Shown here piece after piece: positions 11,601 through 23,600 of a stretch of 64,000 nt of DNA. The stretch lies in NCBI GenBank assembly GCA_963989385.1, contig OZ022505.1:59151737-59215736 (forward strand), in the 5' to 3' direction. Below the pieces are notes generated by a model. The model ran no database searches and was not told the origin of the DNA. It saw only the letters and a program-made list of their open reading frames with translations. The number at the start of each line of letters is the position of its first letter. Within the stretch, counting starts at the first letter, position 1. A program made the position numbers and the translations under genes. The DNA is from Ctena decussata. Its lineage: Eukaryota; Mollusca; Bivalvia; Lucinida; Lucinidae.

Positions 11601-14600
11601 GTGGCGTTTTTTCGTCTTTTCGTCTTTTCGCCTGGCGTCTTTTCGTCTTTTCGCATGGCGTTATTTCGCCTTTTCGTCTTTTCGCGTGGCGTTATTTCGT
11701 CTTTTCCTCTTTTCGCATGGCGTCTTTTCGTCTTTTCGTCTTTTCGCATCACGTGTTTTGCATTAAGATATATCAATATATCCTATTCTAAATGCAGTTA
11801 ATACTCTGAATACTTAGACAGGTGTTTCTTTTTTAAACTGTGTAGACCCTGATCAGAATGCAATCTGTAAAGAAGTGTACTAATCACGGTTTGCAGCTTT
11901 TGCCGCTAAACTGTTCTTTTAAAAACATTACCAAAAATATGAGGAAAGATGTCATTATGGTATTTCTACTGAACGGACAGAAAAGAAAATGAGCCGTCCT
12001 AATGTTTTGGAGTAAAACACTCCAAACAAATTTCATCCTATCTTAATTTTGATCTTAAACTGCCTAAAAGATTAACCACTTGTTGACCATGTAATCTCTC
12101 TCAAACTATGGAATACAAACATTGAAACAGTGTTGTACTTCGCTGTATGAAAAAAAAAATGATACGGTATTTTCCCTAATTTGACATACATTTAACTGCA
12201 GCTAACCCAAAATTTGGACAAGTTTATAGTTTTCTAAAGACGTGCCAATCGCAGACAGAGCAGAGCCTGATTAGACTTCTCTTTGGCTTATGTGTCCAAA
12301 TATTTAAGAATATTATGGTATCATTTAGCTGCAGCTCAAGCTATAACACTTTCTTATAGGAAGTATTTTTAATCTGAATGCACCTCTGTGAGAGATCCAT
12401 TTTAAATTGAAAATGTGCCTCCTTCCGCCTTTTTTACAAAGGGGCACAACTACTGTTACTTCCTCTTCAAGTCTTCTTTAAACGGCAGGGATGGATTTTG
12501 CTAGCTCAAATAGGGCAGCTGAAGACAGGACTAGGTGGAAAATGAGTGTTTTAGAGTCATCTGTGGTGCCCCAACGACCGCACAAGATTATGGGATAGGC
12601 TAGACTAGACCAGCGGTTGCAGTCAGTTCGACCGCCCCCCACCCCTCCACACACACACACACCCTCGCCTCAGTGGTCCTTCAGATGTGACTCTAAACCG
12701 CGAGGTCCTGTCTTCATATGACCTTAGCATTGGTGGGACGTTTTGCCCAATTCTCTCGATCTCTCAGTTTGAACAATAATATTGTAACACAGTTTACTAA
12801 AAAAATACATTACAAGCAAATAGTAGATTAGGTGCTAGCATTAAGTAATAAATTTGGACCATGTTACCATTATGATCCTAAATCCTAGGACATATGTGTC
12901 CTGGGAAAAGAGTGGTCTGGTCAGGCTCTGCATTGGTAACCATTCTGCGTATGTTATGATACAGCTCGAGATATGAAAATCTACTTGTTCAAACTTAATA
13001 AAAAAAAAACGGTTATTTTTACGTAGGATGCATGGAGACACAGGTTTCAACATATTTGCATCTGTGCTTAAGGTGAACGGGACCACTCTCAGGGGAAGCA
13101 ATTTTGCATTTTTGCATCCTTTCTTAAGGAGGGTCAGCTCTTGAAAGTAGAATTTGGTCCTCTAGGAGCAAATTCTTTCCTTTAAAAGTAGACCTATTTA
13201 AGAATCTATTTTTTCTGTTTGCTTCACTTCCCTATCTTGGAAAGCAAATAGAATGTCACAAAAGTTGACCCCCTTTGTAAATATGACAGAAGGGGACAGA
13301 ATGTTCAGTATTAGAGAGATTTTTCTTGGAGGTGTATACATTCAGCTATACAGTCAAACCTGCTTATGTGGTCAACTCTATTAAGGGATCACCTGTCTTG
13401 AGCAGCCACCTTTTCTTGGTCCTTTGAACCAAAATACAGTGTAAATGAAATGTATTATGGGGTCATCTGTCTTAAGTAGCCACTTTTTGTCCTTCCCTTG
13501 GGTGACCCCTTAAGACAGGTTTGACTGTATTTCTCAAAAATGCTTGCTACAACAACGTTATAGGTCTGCCTACGCTCCCGAATGAGTAAATTTGCGTCTG
13601 CTAATTTTTAAGTCAACATGGCCCAGATTATTTTAATCAGTAACTGTAATTATTGCCGACCCCATACTAATACTTTTAGCTATCCTTTTCACTTTTAACA
13701 ACTTTTATTTTGCTGTCGGATAAAATAAATCCATCCTAATTTTCATAAGACTGCTGCTAGATACTGATTATCTTGATTAAATCTGTGTTTGATCTCAGCC
13801 AACAAGGCACAAATTTGTTATTCAATCTAAACGGTACCATAGTGACCCAAAATGTTGCCGACCCCACGTTAATTTTATAGTCTATCCTTACAATTTTTAG
13901 CTGTCAAAAATATATATAAAAAAGCATTTCAGTGGCAAATTCTGTGATCAGACTGCGTCTGTAGCTGCGTTTGCAGTAGTCTGATATGAGTCTATATTGT
14001 TTACTCATACAAATCTGTCTTAGTATTAGGAATCAATACAGTTATCAATGAAAGGGTATTTGTGTGTCGTTATTTCGTCTTTTCGTCTTTTCGCCTGGCG
14101 TCTTTTCGTCTTTTCGCATGGCGTTATTTCGTCTTTTCGCGTGGCGTTATTTTGTCTTTTCGTCTTTTCGCATGGCGTCTTTTCGTCTTTTCGGCGCGAA
14201 AAGACGAAAAGACGAAATAACGCCATGCGAAAAGACGAAATAACGCCATGCAAAAAGACGAAAAGACGCCAGGCGAAAAGGCGAAAAGACAAAAAGACGC
14301 CACACGAAAAGACGACAATTTAAGAGTTTCAAATGGCGTCTTTTCGCATGGCGTTTTTTCGTCTTTTCGCGCTGCAGTTTCGTCTTTTCGCGTGGCGGGT
14401 TTCGTCTTTTCGTCTTTTCGCCTGGCCTTATTTCGTGTTTTCGTCTTTTCGCCTGGCGTTTTTTCGTCTTTTCGCATGGCGTCTTTTCGTATTTTCGTCT
14501 TTTCGCGTGGCGTCTTTTCGCGGCAAAAACACGAAAAGACGAAATGGCACAAACCAGCCACCATAGGTTTGATTATCAGTTAGGCATAACTTTTAGGTTA

Positions 14601-17600
14601 TTTTTCTCTAAGAGGATGTACACATCATGTTTTCACAAGACTTGGTACAAATGTAAGGCATCATCAGACGATGTGCAGAGAACAAGAACCTTAACTCTGC
14701 CTACATTTTTTACTGGATTATGCCCCTGTGTAATTTTGAGTACAGAAATTGTGTCCGCTTTATAACTCTGAAACCGTTAAAGATATGTTCACGAGACTTG
14801 GTACAAATGTAAAGCATCATCAGGCAATGTGCACAGAACAAGAACCATAACTCTGCCTACATTATTTACTGAATTATGACCCTTTGTAATTTTGATTACA
14901 GAAATTGTGTCCTCTTCATAACTCTTAAATTATTAGAGATGTTTTCAAGAGACTTGGTACAAATGTAAAGCATCATCAGTCAATATGCAGAGAAAGAAAC
15001 CATAACTTTGTCTATATTATTTACTGAATTATGCCCCTTTGAAATTTTGAGGACAGGAATTGTGTCTGCTCCATAACTCTGAAACCGTTAAAGATATTTT
15101 CACGAGACTTGGTACAAATGTAAAGCATCATCAGACCATGTGCAGAACAAGAACAATAATTCTGCTAACATTTGTTACTGAATTATGCCCATTAAATTTT
15201 GTACTTTTGAGTACAGAAATCGTGTCCGCTCTTTAACTCTGAAACCGTTAGAGATATTTTCACATGACTGGGTACAGATGTAAAACATCATCAGACGATG
15301 TGCAGAGAACAAGAATCCTAACTCTGCCTGCATTTGTTACTGAATTATGCCCCTTTGCAATTTTGAATATAGAAATCATTTACGCTGTATAGCTTTAAAA
15401 GCATCAAAGATATTTTCATAGAACTTGTACATAATATAAAGCATCAACACTGAGCAGAGAATAAAAACTAACTTCATCTACATTTTTTATGGAATTATTC
15501 CCCTTTGTAGTTTACAGTCTGGAAAACGTGTTCGCTCTCTAATTTTAAAATTGTTGAAGATATTTAAAGGTAGATTCCTGTACATTGGAATGCATCATAA
15601 TTTTGATGAACTTTCATCCAAGTTGTAGGAAAGCACTTATAAAAGGGAATTAATAAGTTTCACTAAAAGTGTAAATCAAAAAAAATATTAGAAAAGTTGT
15701 TTTGCAAGAGATTTCCTAACTCTGCTTCGCACACCAGTTAGCGCTATTTTTAGTTCGCGCCAAAAATAGATAACGCAGCTGATGTCATGCTGCATTGCAT
15801 TTTGGGATAGTTTTAACCCATCCCCCATGCCAGGACCTCTAGGAGAGCTCACGTCAAGGGCAAATTGACCTTTGGAGAATGGCATCAGAAATCGCGCACT
15901 TATAGACATAATAAACATAGTCATTTTTAGTAATGGAATTCCAACGAAAGAAAATAAACTAAAAGGGACAACGTCAACATCTGACGAGTTCCTTAGTAGC
16001 AACAAATTCAGAAAAAACAAGAGAATTCAATACTGCTCAAAAAAAGATGAAATTATTTTGTGGACATAATTGACATCGCTAGCCCAGGAACCTACCTTTA
16101 AAGGCGGGGCCCTATTAGTTACCATGTTTCTAGTTGTATTGGAAGTCACGTATCTGCGTCAAGTGACGTTGGCTTTTTACATGATGACGTCACGAAGACG
16201 GCAAAAATGACGCCAGTTTATGAACGCCGAATGCTGACGTAAACAACCGAATTGCGGTCGTTGAAAGCGGTGCCTTCTTTCAAAGTCAAATAGAAACCTC
16301 CTAAACACTACAATTAGGCATTTAAACAAGTTCTAAAATTAAAACAAGACGTGGTGTGCAAGGTGTGGTGTCTAACGTGGCGGCCGCGGATTTTTTGAAG
16401 AGGAAGAAAATTCGCAATTCAAACTTCTCAGGACTTTTTAACCACATTTGGATAGCTACAGACAATCTTTATATGTTTATGTCTTTTACCAACTCGGATA
16501 TCTTGGAGTTTTTACATCAATCTGGAACTTTTTTATGATTTTCACTGTAGCTACTATTGCAACTAAGCGAACAGAATGGCGGGACTTGATGGCTTAAAAG
16601 TTTCATTTGTCTCTGTGATCCTCATCCTGTGCCTCTTGGGACAAGTTACTAGATCTACTGGAAGTCAAAATATTGGTCTTCATAGATATAATGCATATTA
16701 CAACACTCTGACAGTTGTAAATCATCACAGAAATTTGTCGGAGATGAGTTTGTCAACAATCCATTCGATCCTCAAAAATGACAGGAAGTCTATTTTTAGC
16801 TTTGGCTACGGAAAACCCATTTTTAAAGGAAATCGTGAACGATGGTTGACTTATTTGAGTTTGCAATGTCTTTTACGTGGAGGCGATGTGTCAATGAACC
16901 CTGGTCCGATGAAATACCCATGTGCATCATGCTCTAAGTCTATAGGTAACGTTCAGGCCATCCAGTGTGACTTCTGCGACTTGTGGACACATAGAAAATG
17001 TGCCAACCTCAGTGTCAAACAGTTTAGAGATCTTGGGAATAGCGACGATTGTTTCTATTGCTCTACTTGCATAAGTAGATTGCCTCAGTTTAGTGACTCT
17101 TTCTTTTCAGAAAACGACCCTGAAAGCAATTGCTCTGTTTCTGATGTAAGCTGTAACTTGGATATCTTCGATGAACTGATTCAGGTCCGGAAAATGCACC
17201 CACGAAAACTCATTACAGGTCATTTGAATATAAACAGTCTGCGATATAAATTCGAGGAAATCAGACAGATGCTATCAGATAAAATTATTGATGTCTTCTT
17301 CATATCGGAAACTAAACTTGACTCGTCTTTTCGTGATCAACTTTTTCAGGTGGAGGGTTATCGATTAGAGCGGAGGGACCGAAATGAATTTGGTGGTGGT
17401 ATTGCAGCTTTTGTAAGGTCTGATATCCCAGCTAGGAGAAGAAAGGACTTAGAAACTTTAGAAACCGAAAGTATTATATATGAGGTAAACATCAATGACG
17501 TTAAATGGGCTATATTATGCGTATACAGACCGCCTTCTCAATCGAATGAGACTTTTTCACAAGAAATGTTTAAATGCTTAGATAAATGTGCAACACTATT

Positions 17601-20600
17601 TGATAATCATATTCTGCTAGGTGATCTAAATTATGACATGCTGTCTGATACTAAATCAAAACCTTTAACAGATTTAATGGAACTTTTTGACTATGAGAAT
17701 CTGATAAAGAAAGCTACATGTTTCAAAAAAGACTGCATACCTTCCTTAAATGATGTCATCCTGACCAATGCTATTAAACTTTGTATAAGAAATCTAAATT
17801 TTCCTACAGGACTGAGTGATTGTCATAATTTTATATCTACAGTAGTTAACTCTAATGTTTCAAAAGATGAAATGTCAAAGTTTGAATATAGGAGTTTTAA
17901 GGGTTTCAATAATGAAGAATTCTTGCTTGATCTTCATGGAGTTGATTTCTCCTTTGTTCAGTCTGCTGATGGGGATGCCAACGCAGCTTACGACATGTTT
18001 GAATCAAGTGTGTCGCGAGTTGTGAACAAGCATGCACCAATAAAGCAGGCTTACCAGAGGAGAAAAAGACTCCCATGTATGAATAGTAGTTTAAAAAAGG
18101 CAATTTTTATGAAAAAGAAATTCTTTAGGGAATATGAAAGGAACCGAAATAACAAAAATTGGGAAAAATATAGAGTACAGAGAAACTTTGTAAATAAACT
18201 TAAGAAAAAGTCAATAAATAATTATTTTCAAGAGAGATGCGTGGGTGGGGCCAAGTCTGAAAATTTTTGGAAAACAATTAAACCATATTTATCAAAGAAA
18301 AATACAAATAGCAGCTCAAAGATAATTTTATCTGAAAATAATAAGTTAGTATCTGATCAAAAGGAAGTAACAGAGGTATTTAATAACTTCTTTATAAATG
18401 TGGCTGAAAACATAGGAAAAGGGGTCTCTTTTGATAAAAATAATCACCCAAGCATTTGTAAAATTAAGGAAAACATAAACAAAGATACATCTTTCAGTTT
18501 TATAAGTACAGATGAAGGAAAGTTTCTAAATTCATAGATAAACTTCAGATAAAAAAGGCTACTGGTGTAGATAGACTCTCATGTAAAATTTTAAAGTTAG
18601 GAAAACCAGTCCTTCAATATCCTCTGGCCAGCTTAGTAAACTTGACCGTTCAAACACAAACCTTTCCTGACAAACTAAAATTGGCCCAAGTGTCCCCCCT
18701 TCATAAGAAAAATGACCCAATGGATAAAGCTAATTATAGACCAGTAAGTATCTTACCGGCTATATCAAAATTGTTTGAAAAAACTCTCTTTGAACAACTT
18801 AGTCAATACTTTGAAAACATTTTTAATCCGTACCTATGCGCATTTAGGAAAGGTCATGGCTGTCAGACAACTTTGCTAAGATTGCTAGAGGACTGGAGAA
18901 CTGCTTTAGATAGAAATGATTATGTAGCAGCTGTTCTCATGGACCTCTCTAAGGCCTTCGACTGCTTACCTCATGACATTCTACTCTCTAAATTGTCGGC
19001 ATATGGCCTTGATGACAGTTCTGTAAATCTTTTAAATAGTTACTTGTCTAGCCGAAAGCAAAAAATCAAACTAAATAATATCGTCAGCAGTTGGTCTGAA
19101 TTAAGAAAAGGGGTTCCTCAAGGCTCGATTTTAGGACCTCTGCTTTTTAATGTTTTTATTAATGATATATTTTATTTTATTAAAAATGGAACCTTATACA
19201 ATTATGCAGATGATAATACCTTATCTTTTAGTTCACCTGATTTTAACTGCTTGACTAAAACTTTAGAGTCGGAAAGTGAAACACTGATTGACTGGTTTGA
19301 CAGAAATTGCATGCAGGCCAATCCCGACAAATTTCAAGCTATTGCAGTAGGCAACAAAACATTTAAAAGAAATCTTACTCTTAAAGTTTCAGGTAGTAAT
19401 ATCAAATGTGAAGAAATTGTAAAGCTTTTGGGCATAGATATTGATTATCAATTAAATTTTGATCAGCATATCAGTAATTTATGTCGTAAGGCAGGTCAGC
19501 AGCTGAATGTCTTAAAGAGATTGAGTCCATTTTTATCTAAACTTAATAGACTTACAATTTTTCATACATTTATTTTATCTAATTTTAATTATTGTCCGCT
19601 GGCATGGCATTTTTGCACAGAAAAGAACTCAAGAAAATTAGAAAAAATTCAAGAACGTGCATTAAGATTTGTTTATGATGATTTTACCTCAACCTATGAT
19701 GAACTTTTAGTTTTAGCAAACATACCGTCACTTCATATTAGAAGACTTAAAACAATGGCTCTTGAAACTTTTAAGATTTTAAATGATATGTCACCCCCTG
19801 TCTTATCTGATATGATCAAATTGAGAGATTGTACTTCTTATAATTTTAGATATAATAATGTTTTACAGATCCCACAGGTACAGACAAATAAACAATTTTA
19901 ATCAGTTTAAATCTTTAATCTCTAACTGGAATGGGGGGGAGGGGATTGTAAATGTAATTTATGTAGATAATGCTTCCACGAAACTGCTGGTTTCAATTTT
20001 AATGATGCATGACTACGTCTTGATTTATGTTTTTGCTAGTTTAGTTCTTAGTTCTGAGCTTTGCTTTTTCTTAATTTTGTGCAATTAGTTCTGCTTTTTA
20101 TGTTGCCTTATTTAGTTTTAGTTGATGTTAGCATGTCCGTATTTGCTTCTTGTCTTTTCTCCACTTTCGTTTTTCGGCTCAAGGGTCCTCGTTTTGTAGC
20201 TTGTATGTTCTGCGAGGACACTTGATGCATAAATTATTTTTCGTTCTTTCGCATTTACTTTCGGATTAAAGACAGGCTGCAGAGGGAAAACGTGAAAATA
20301 TATTTGGTTTGGTTTGTCTTGGGTCTGATCTGGCACATTGGCTGGATGGCGGGGTGGAGCCTGATGTTTAGTAATTGAGCTGCCACTCGCGAAGCGCCGC
20401 CATCTAGCACAAATGTCGTGGCATACAAAATTTCTGATTAGGCCCTTGCAAAACACAATAGTTATTTTGAACATTTTAGTATTTTAGTCAAATGTTAGCT
20501 TATGATGTATGTGCTTATAACTTCTTAGTGCTCTTGACTTTTTAAGATTTATATTTATGATAATCTGCTATGTAGTATTGTGCTGTATTAATCTGCTAAT

Positions 20601-23600
20601 TTTACTGTTTCAGTGTGTATATATGTTTTTACAGTCCTACTATCTTTGAATTTAAACAAATACTGTGATTAACTATGTTATAGACGGTCAAAAGCCCTTA
20701 AGGGCTTATGTTTCTTGTTGCCTTATGTCATGCCGTCTCAAAATAAAATTTCTTATCTTATCTTAGGAAGAGTATATTTCATGGATGTGAGACGCGAATA
20801 GAAAAATCCATCACTTGGAATCACTGTTCGGCATCACTCGGCAAGCCTCGTGATGCCGAACAGCGACCCTTATGGCAGATGTTTCTATCCACACCTCACA
20901 CTCATTAAAGACACTTAGGCTATAGTATAACAAACGTGCAGATCTTGAGTCGCCAAGAATATCCAGTCAATATAGTAACAAAATGGAAAACATTGCAAAA
21001 CTTGTTCAACCAATAAATATGAAATAGGCAAACATTGCAGACCCAGACCAGACACCGTAAAACGCGATCTCTGATCAGGGTCTATACTATTTGCGTAAGA
21101 CAAATGAGTCTTTCTCAGTAAATTATATAATTAATACCTTCAACTGTCTACAATTATTCAAATTTTCTACATTCTTGCGATTTTTATGTTTTTCTGCGCA
21201 CCTAGTTGCACCCTCCTCAGCCGATTATTAGTGTTTTCGACCATTTATCGCATGCATTAACGCCATAAGATACGTATGTCAGCACAGTCAAGTGCACATC
21301 TAATCTTTTTCACAATTATGCATTTTAACAATGTCAAATCAGCTATGCGCTTGACTGGGCTGACGCTTAATTTTATTTTTTTCTCAAAACACCTTGCAGT
21401 TTCTTGGACATTTAACCTGTGATCTTAACATAAAAATGCCCATATCCCCACCCATTGACAATATAAAAATATGTTGTGGCTATTCATTTTCTTAGTTAGA
21501 ACACAGGGGATCGTTTGGTACATATCTTATTTTGATCCGTTGATTTTTTATTAGCATTTTTCTGCTTGCTAAGTTGAGTGGGCGGGGTACCTGGACAGGC
21601 CTTGAAGAGTACCCATCTGTTTAGCAGTGTTGTACTACTTATAAGTGTACCACCAAAAAACCTGTTATCAAGTGCTCCCTTAAGCTGTATTAACTGTCTC
21701 ATTTCGTTGAAGGAAACCCTTCTTAACAGAGGTTTCTTGCCGTTTTATCTAAACATCACTGAAACAAAACAGGCGTATGAATCCGTTTACGCAGATGAAG
21801 AACAACAGAAACCATGTAATTTTAAGTAAAGTGAATGGGGGCAAAAATCGGCCCAAATTATACCAGGTCCTTGCTGAAACGTTCTGATTGCTGGACATCT
21901 TACCGAGGCACATATTCCACTCCGGGGTCTTGGCTCTTGCAATATACATTGGCTCGCCAGTCCTTGTTCTCCCTCCCTGTATTGCTCGACTGTTTATTTT
22001 CCCGTCAGAACAAGCTGACCACATAAGGTCTGAACGGTTGGACATATAAATCATTGATTCATATGACTTATTATTAAATTCGGCGTTTTCTGTCGATCTG
22101 TCGATCATATTATAAGGAACTGTTTCATCTGTGAAACTGGGAGGCTCGTTTGAGTTTGTTCTGCCTGAAAGGAAGTAATTTTTGAAAGTAAGTTTGCATT
22201 ATATGAATACATGTATGTCAGATTTAAAAATTCAAATATCATGTGAATTTACGAATATGGCATATTCAATTTTTTCTTCTTAAGCTGACAGATGCAAATT
22301 CACAATGCTTCCAGAGGAAAAAGTACCGAAAAATTGGCATTTGCAGACGTAAATGTATAAGGCCGACATATGTACATGTATACTTACAAAGACGGAAAAT
22401 GCCGACCTTTACGGCTCGCATACATATTTGCAAATTTCAATGCTAATGAAAAATTAAAAAAATTCCAAAGCTGACACGTCTTAACAGCGAAAGGTAACAC
22501 ATTAAAACTTTTCAAAACATGCATTAGCTGACATATGCAACTGAAAAAGTCAAAAGCAAATGTCTAAAGCTGCAAAATAATTCTATACCTTTATAATCCA
22601 ACTGAAAAAAATAGCAAATAGAACTGTCAAAAGATGGGTTTAGATTTGCAAAAATCTAAAACTGATATATAGAGGATCTTACACGAGTGGTCATTTCATA
22701 TGAAATTTATGAAACGAGCCTTCGGCGAGTTTCAAAGATTTCATATGAAATGACCACGAGTGTAAGATTCAGTTTATCATATGACCCTTTAAAATGGGAT
22801 TTTAACGTCTTCAAACGGAACATTATTACGATAAGAAAACGCATTGTTGACATGGACGTCGTTGATGACGTTACGTATACGCGCCAAAGTGTTATAACAC
22901 GTGTGGTTATACGATTTTTATGACATGACGTTATCCACTGAATAACAGCGACGTTATATGATAAATGAAACTTGCTCAAACTGCAATACGCAATCTTCTA
23001 AAACTGGTACATACCAGATTTAAAAGCTGTCTGTATGCAAATATTTAAAACTGGTGTATGCAAAATTCTTTAGGAAACAAACTAGAGCAAGCAAATTTAT
23101 CATATTAAGTCGCATCTGAGACTGTAATAAAGCCATGCATTAAAAACGATTATCAACTAGTGGATTAAATATGCAAATTACGTCGTAACCTAAAGTTAGC
23201 GTAATGCAAACGTCCAAAGCATATGAAAAGTTCCAAAGTTTCAAAACTAAGCAGGAAAATTTTCAGGCACTGACACAATTCAATCCCAGATCCAACCCAA
23301 GGTACCATGTGGGAAAAAGACGACACAAAATTAGTCACCACCACACAACACCGGCGGCAGCCATGTTAGCCGTTTAACATGCAGGTGGTCTACGGGCTAG
23401 CCTGAACATCACAAACAATATATCAATAACAGAGTAACTAACACATTTAACAACCAATAAGAACCAAAACAGAACTGTCGACTTTGGATGGCCAGTGATT
23501 TCATTACTGGGGTGAGGGCTTAACGGGTCTGTGGTCGAATTTGTTCTGCCTTGGTTCATCAGATTTATGGTTTGTTATGTTAAAGCTAGCCCTGACATTA

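Larger units (their letters stand above)
11756..14062. other. Interior of foldback element A
   Basis: About 2.3 kb between the arms. It contains a LINE 3' fragment (12478-12602), a repeat relic (12672-12765) and a small Tc1-like MITE (13351-13527). No transposase, zinc finger or other conserved domain could be read in any frame. Confidence 0.6.
10640..14629. mobile_element. Foldback-type transposon with satellite arms (element A)
   Basis: The ends are inverted: CATGCTGTGTACATGCTCTT at 10640 answers AAGAGGATGTACACATCATG ending at 14629, continuing inwards as AGAGAAA...GACC versus GGTTA...TTTCTCT. A second inverted pair (TATGGTGGCTGGTTTGTGCC near 11363, complement near 14550-14568) introduces two inverted arms of GACGAAAA/GCC satellite. 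The satellite host resumes exactly in register on the far side (AGAGATAT, then TTTTCAC), so insertion made at most about a 1-bp duplication. Known: FB and Tu elements have this architecture. The interior has no recognisable transposase, so it is probably non-autonomous. Confidence 0.8.
9436..16116. mobile_element. Pearl/Helentron-like satellite element with nested insertions
   Basis: Opens with TATTAGGGCCCCGCC and closes with GGCGGGGCCCTATTA, short inverted termini. A subterminal hairpin-like GACGAAGTCTGCGGAGGC and a (GTCC)n stretch at 9485-9516 follow the left end. Then comes a tandem array of about 155-bp units. Known: bivalve pearl elements and Helentron-associated elements have a tandem core plus tetranucleotide tract. 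The array is interrupted at 10640-14629 by a foldback element and at 15568-16097 by a TTAA-flanked MITE; without them the element is about 2.2 kb. There is no coding capacity of its own. Confidence 0.65.
16120..20765 (+). mobile_element. Nearly complete CR1-type LINE
   Basis: Has a 5' untranslated region (with a CRE-like TGACGTCA at 16184-16191), a PHD/endonuclease ORF, a reverse-transcriptase frame and a 3' untranslated region. The end holds a perfect palindrome AAGCCCTTAAGGGCTT at 20692-20707, an AATAAA near 20742 and a short (TCTTA)3 tail at 20751-20765. Known: CR1-superclade LINEs have such tails and an N-terminal PHD finger. It lies antisense within DM9 intron 2. The exact 5' end is uncertain; it abuts the satellite element ending at 16116. 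Only one frameshift separates the two frames, suggesting a young copy. Confidence 0.85.

Noticed and set aside
11165..11801. Long open frames on both strands rich in KRRKDEKT and SSFRLF repeats
   Set aside because: They are translations of the GACGAAAA palindromic satellite in foldback element A; every frame stays open because the unit lacks stops.
14026..14583. Similar repetitive open frames
   Set aside because: Same satellite, inverted arm of the element; no independent coding evidence.
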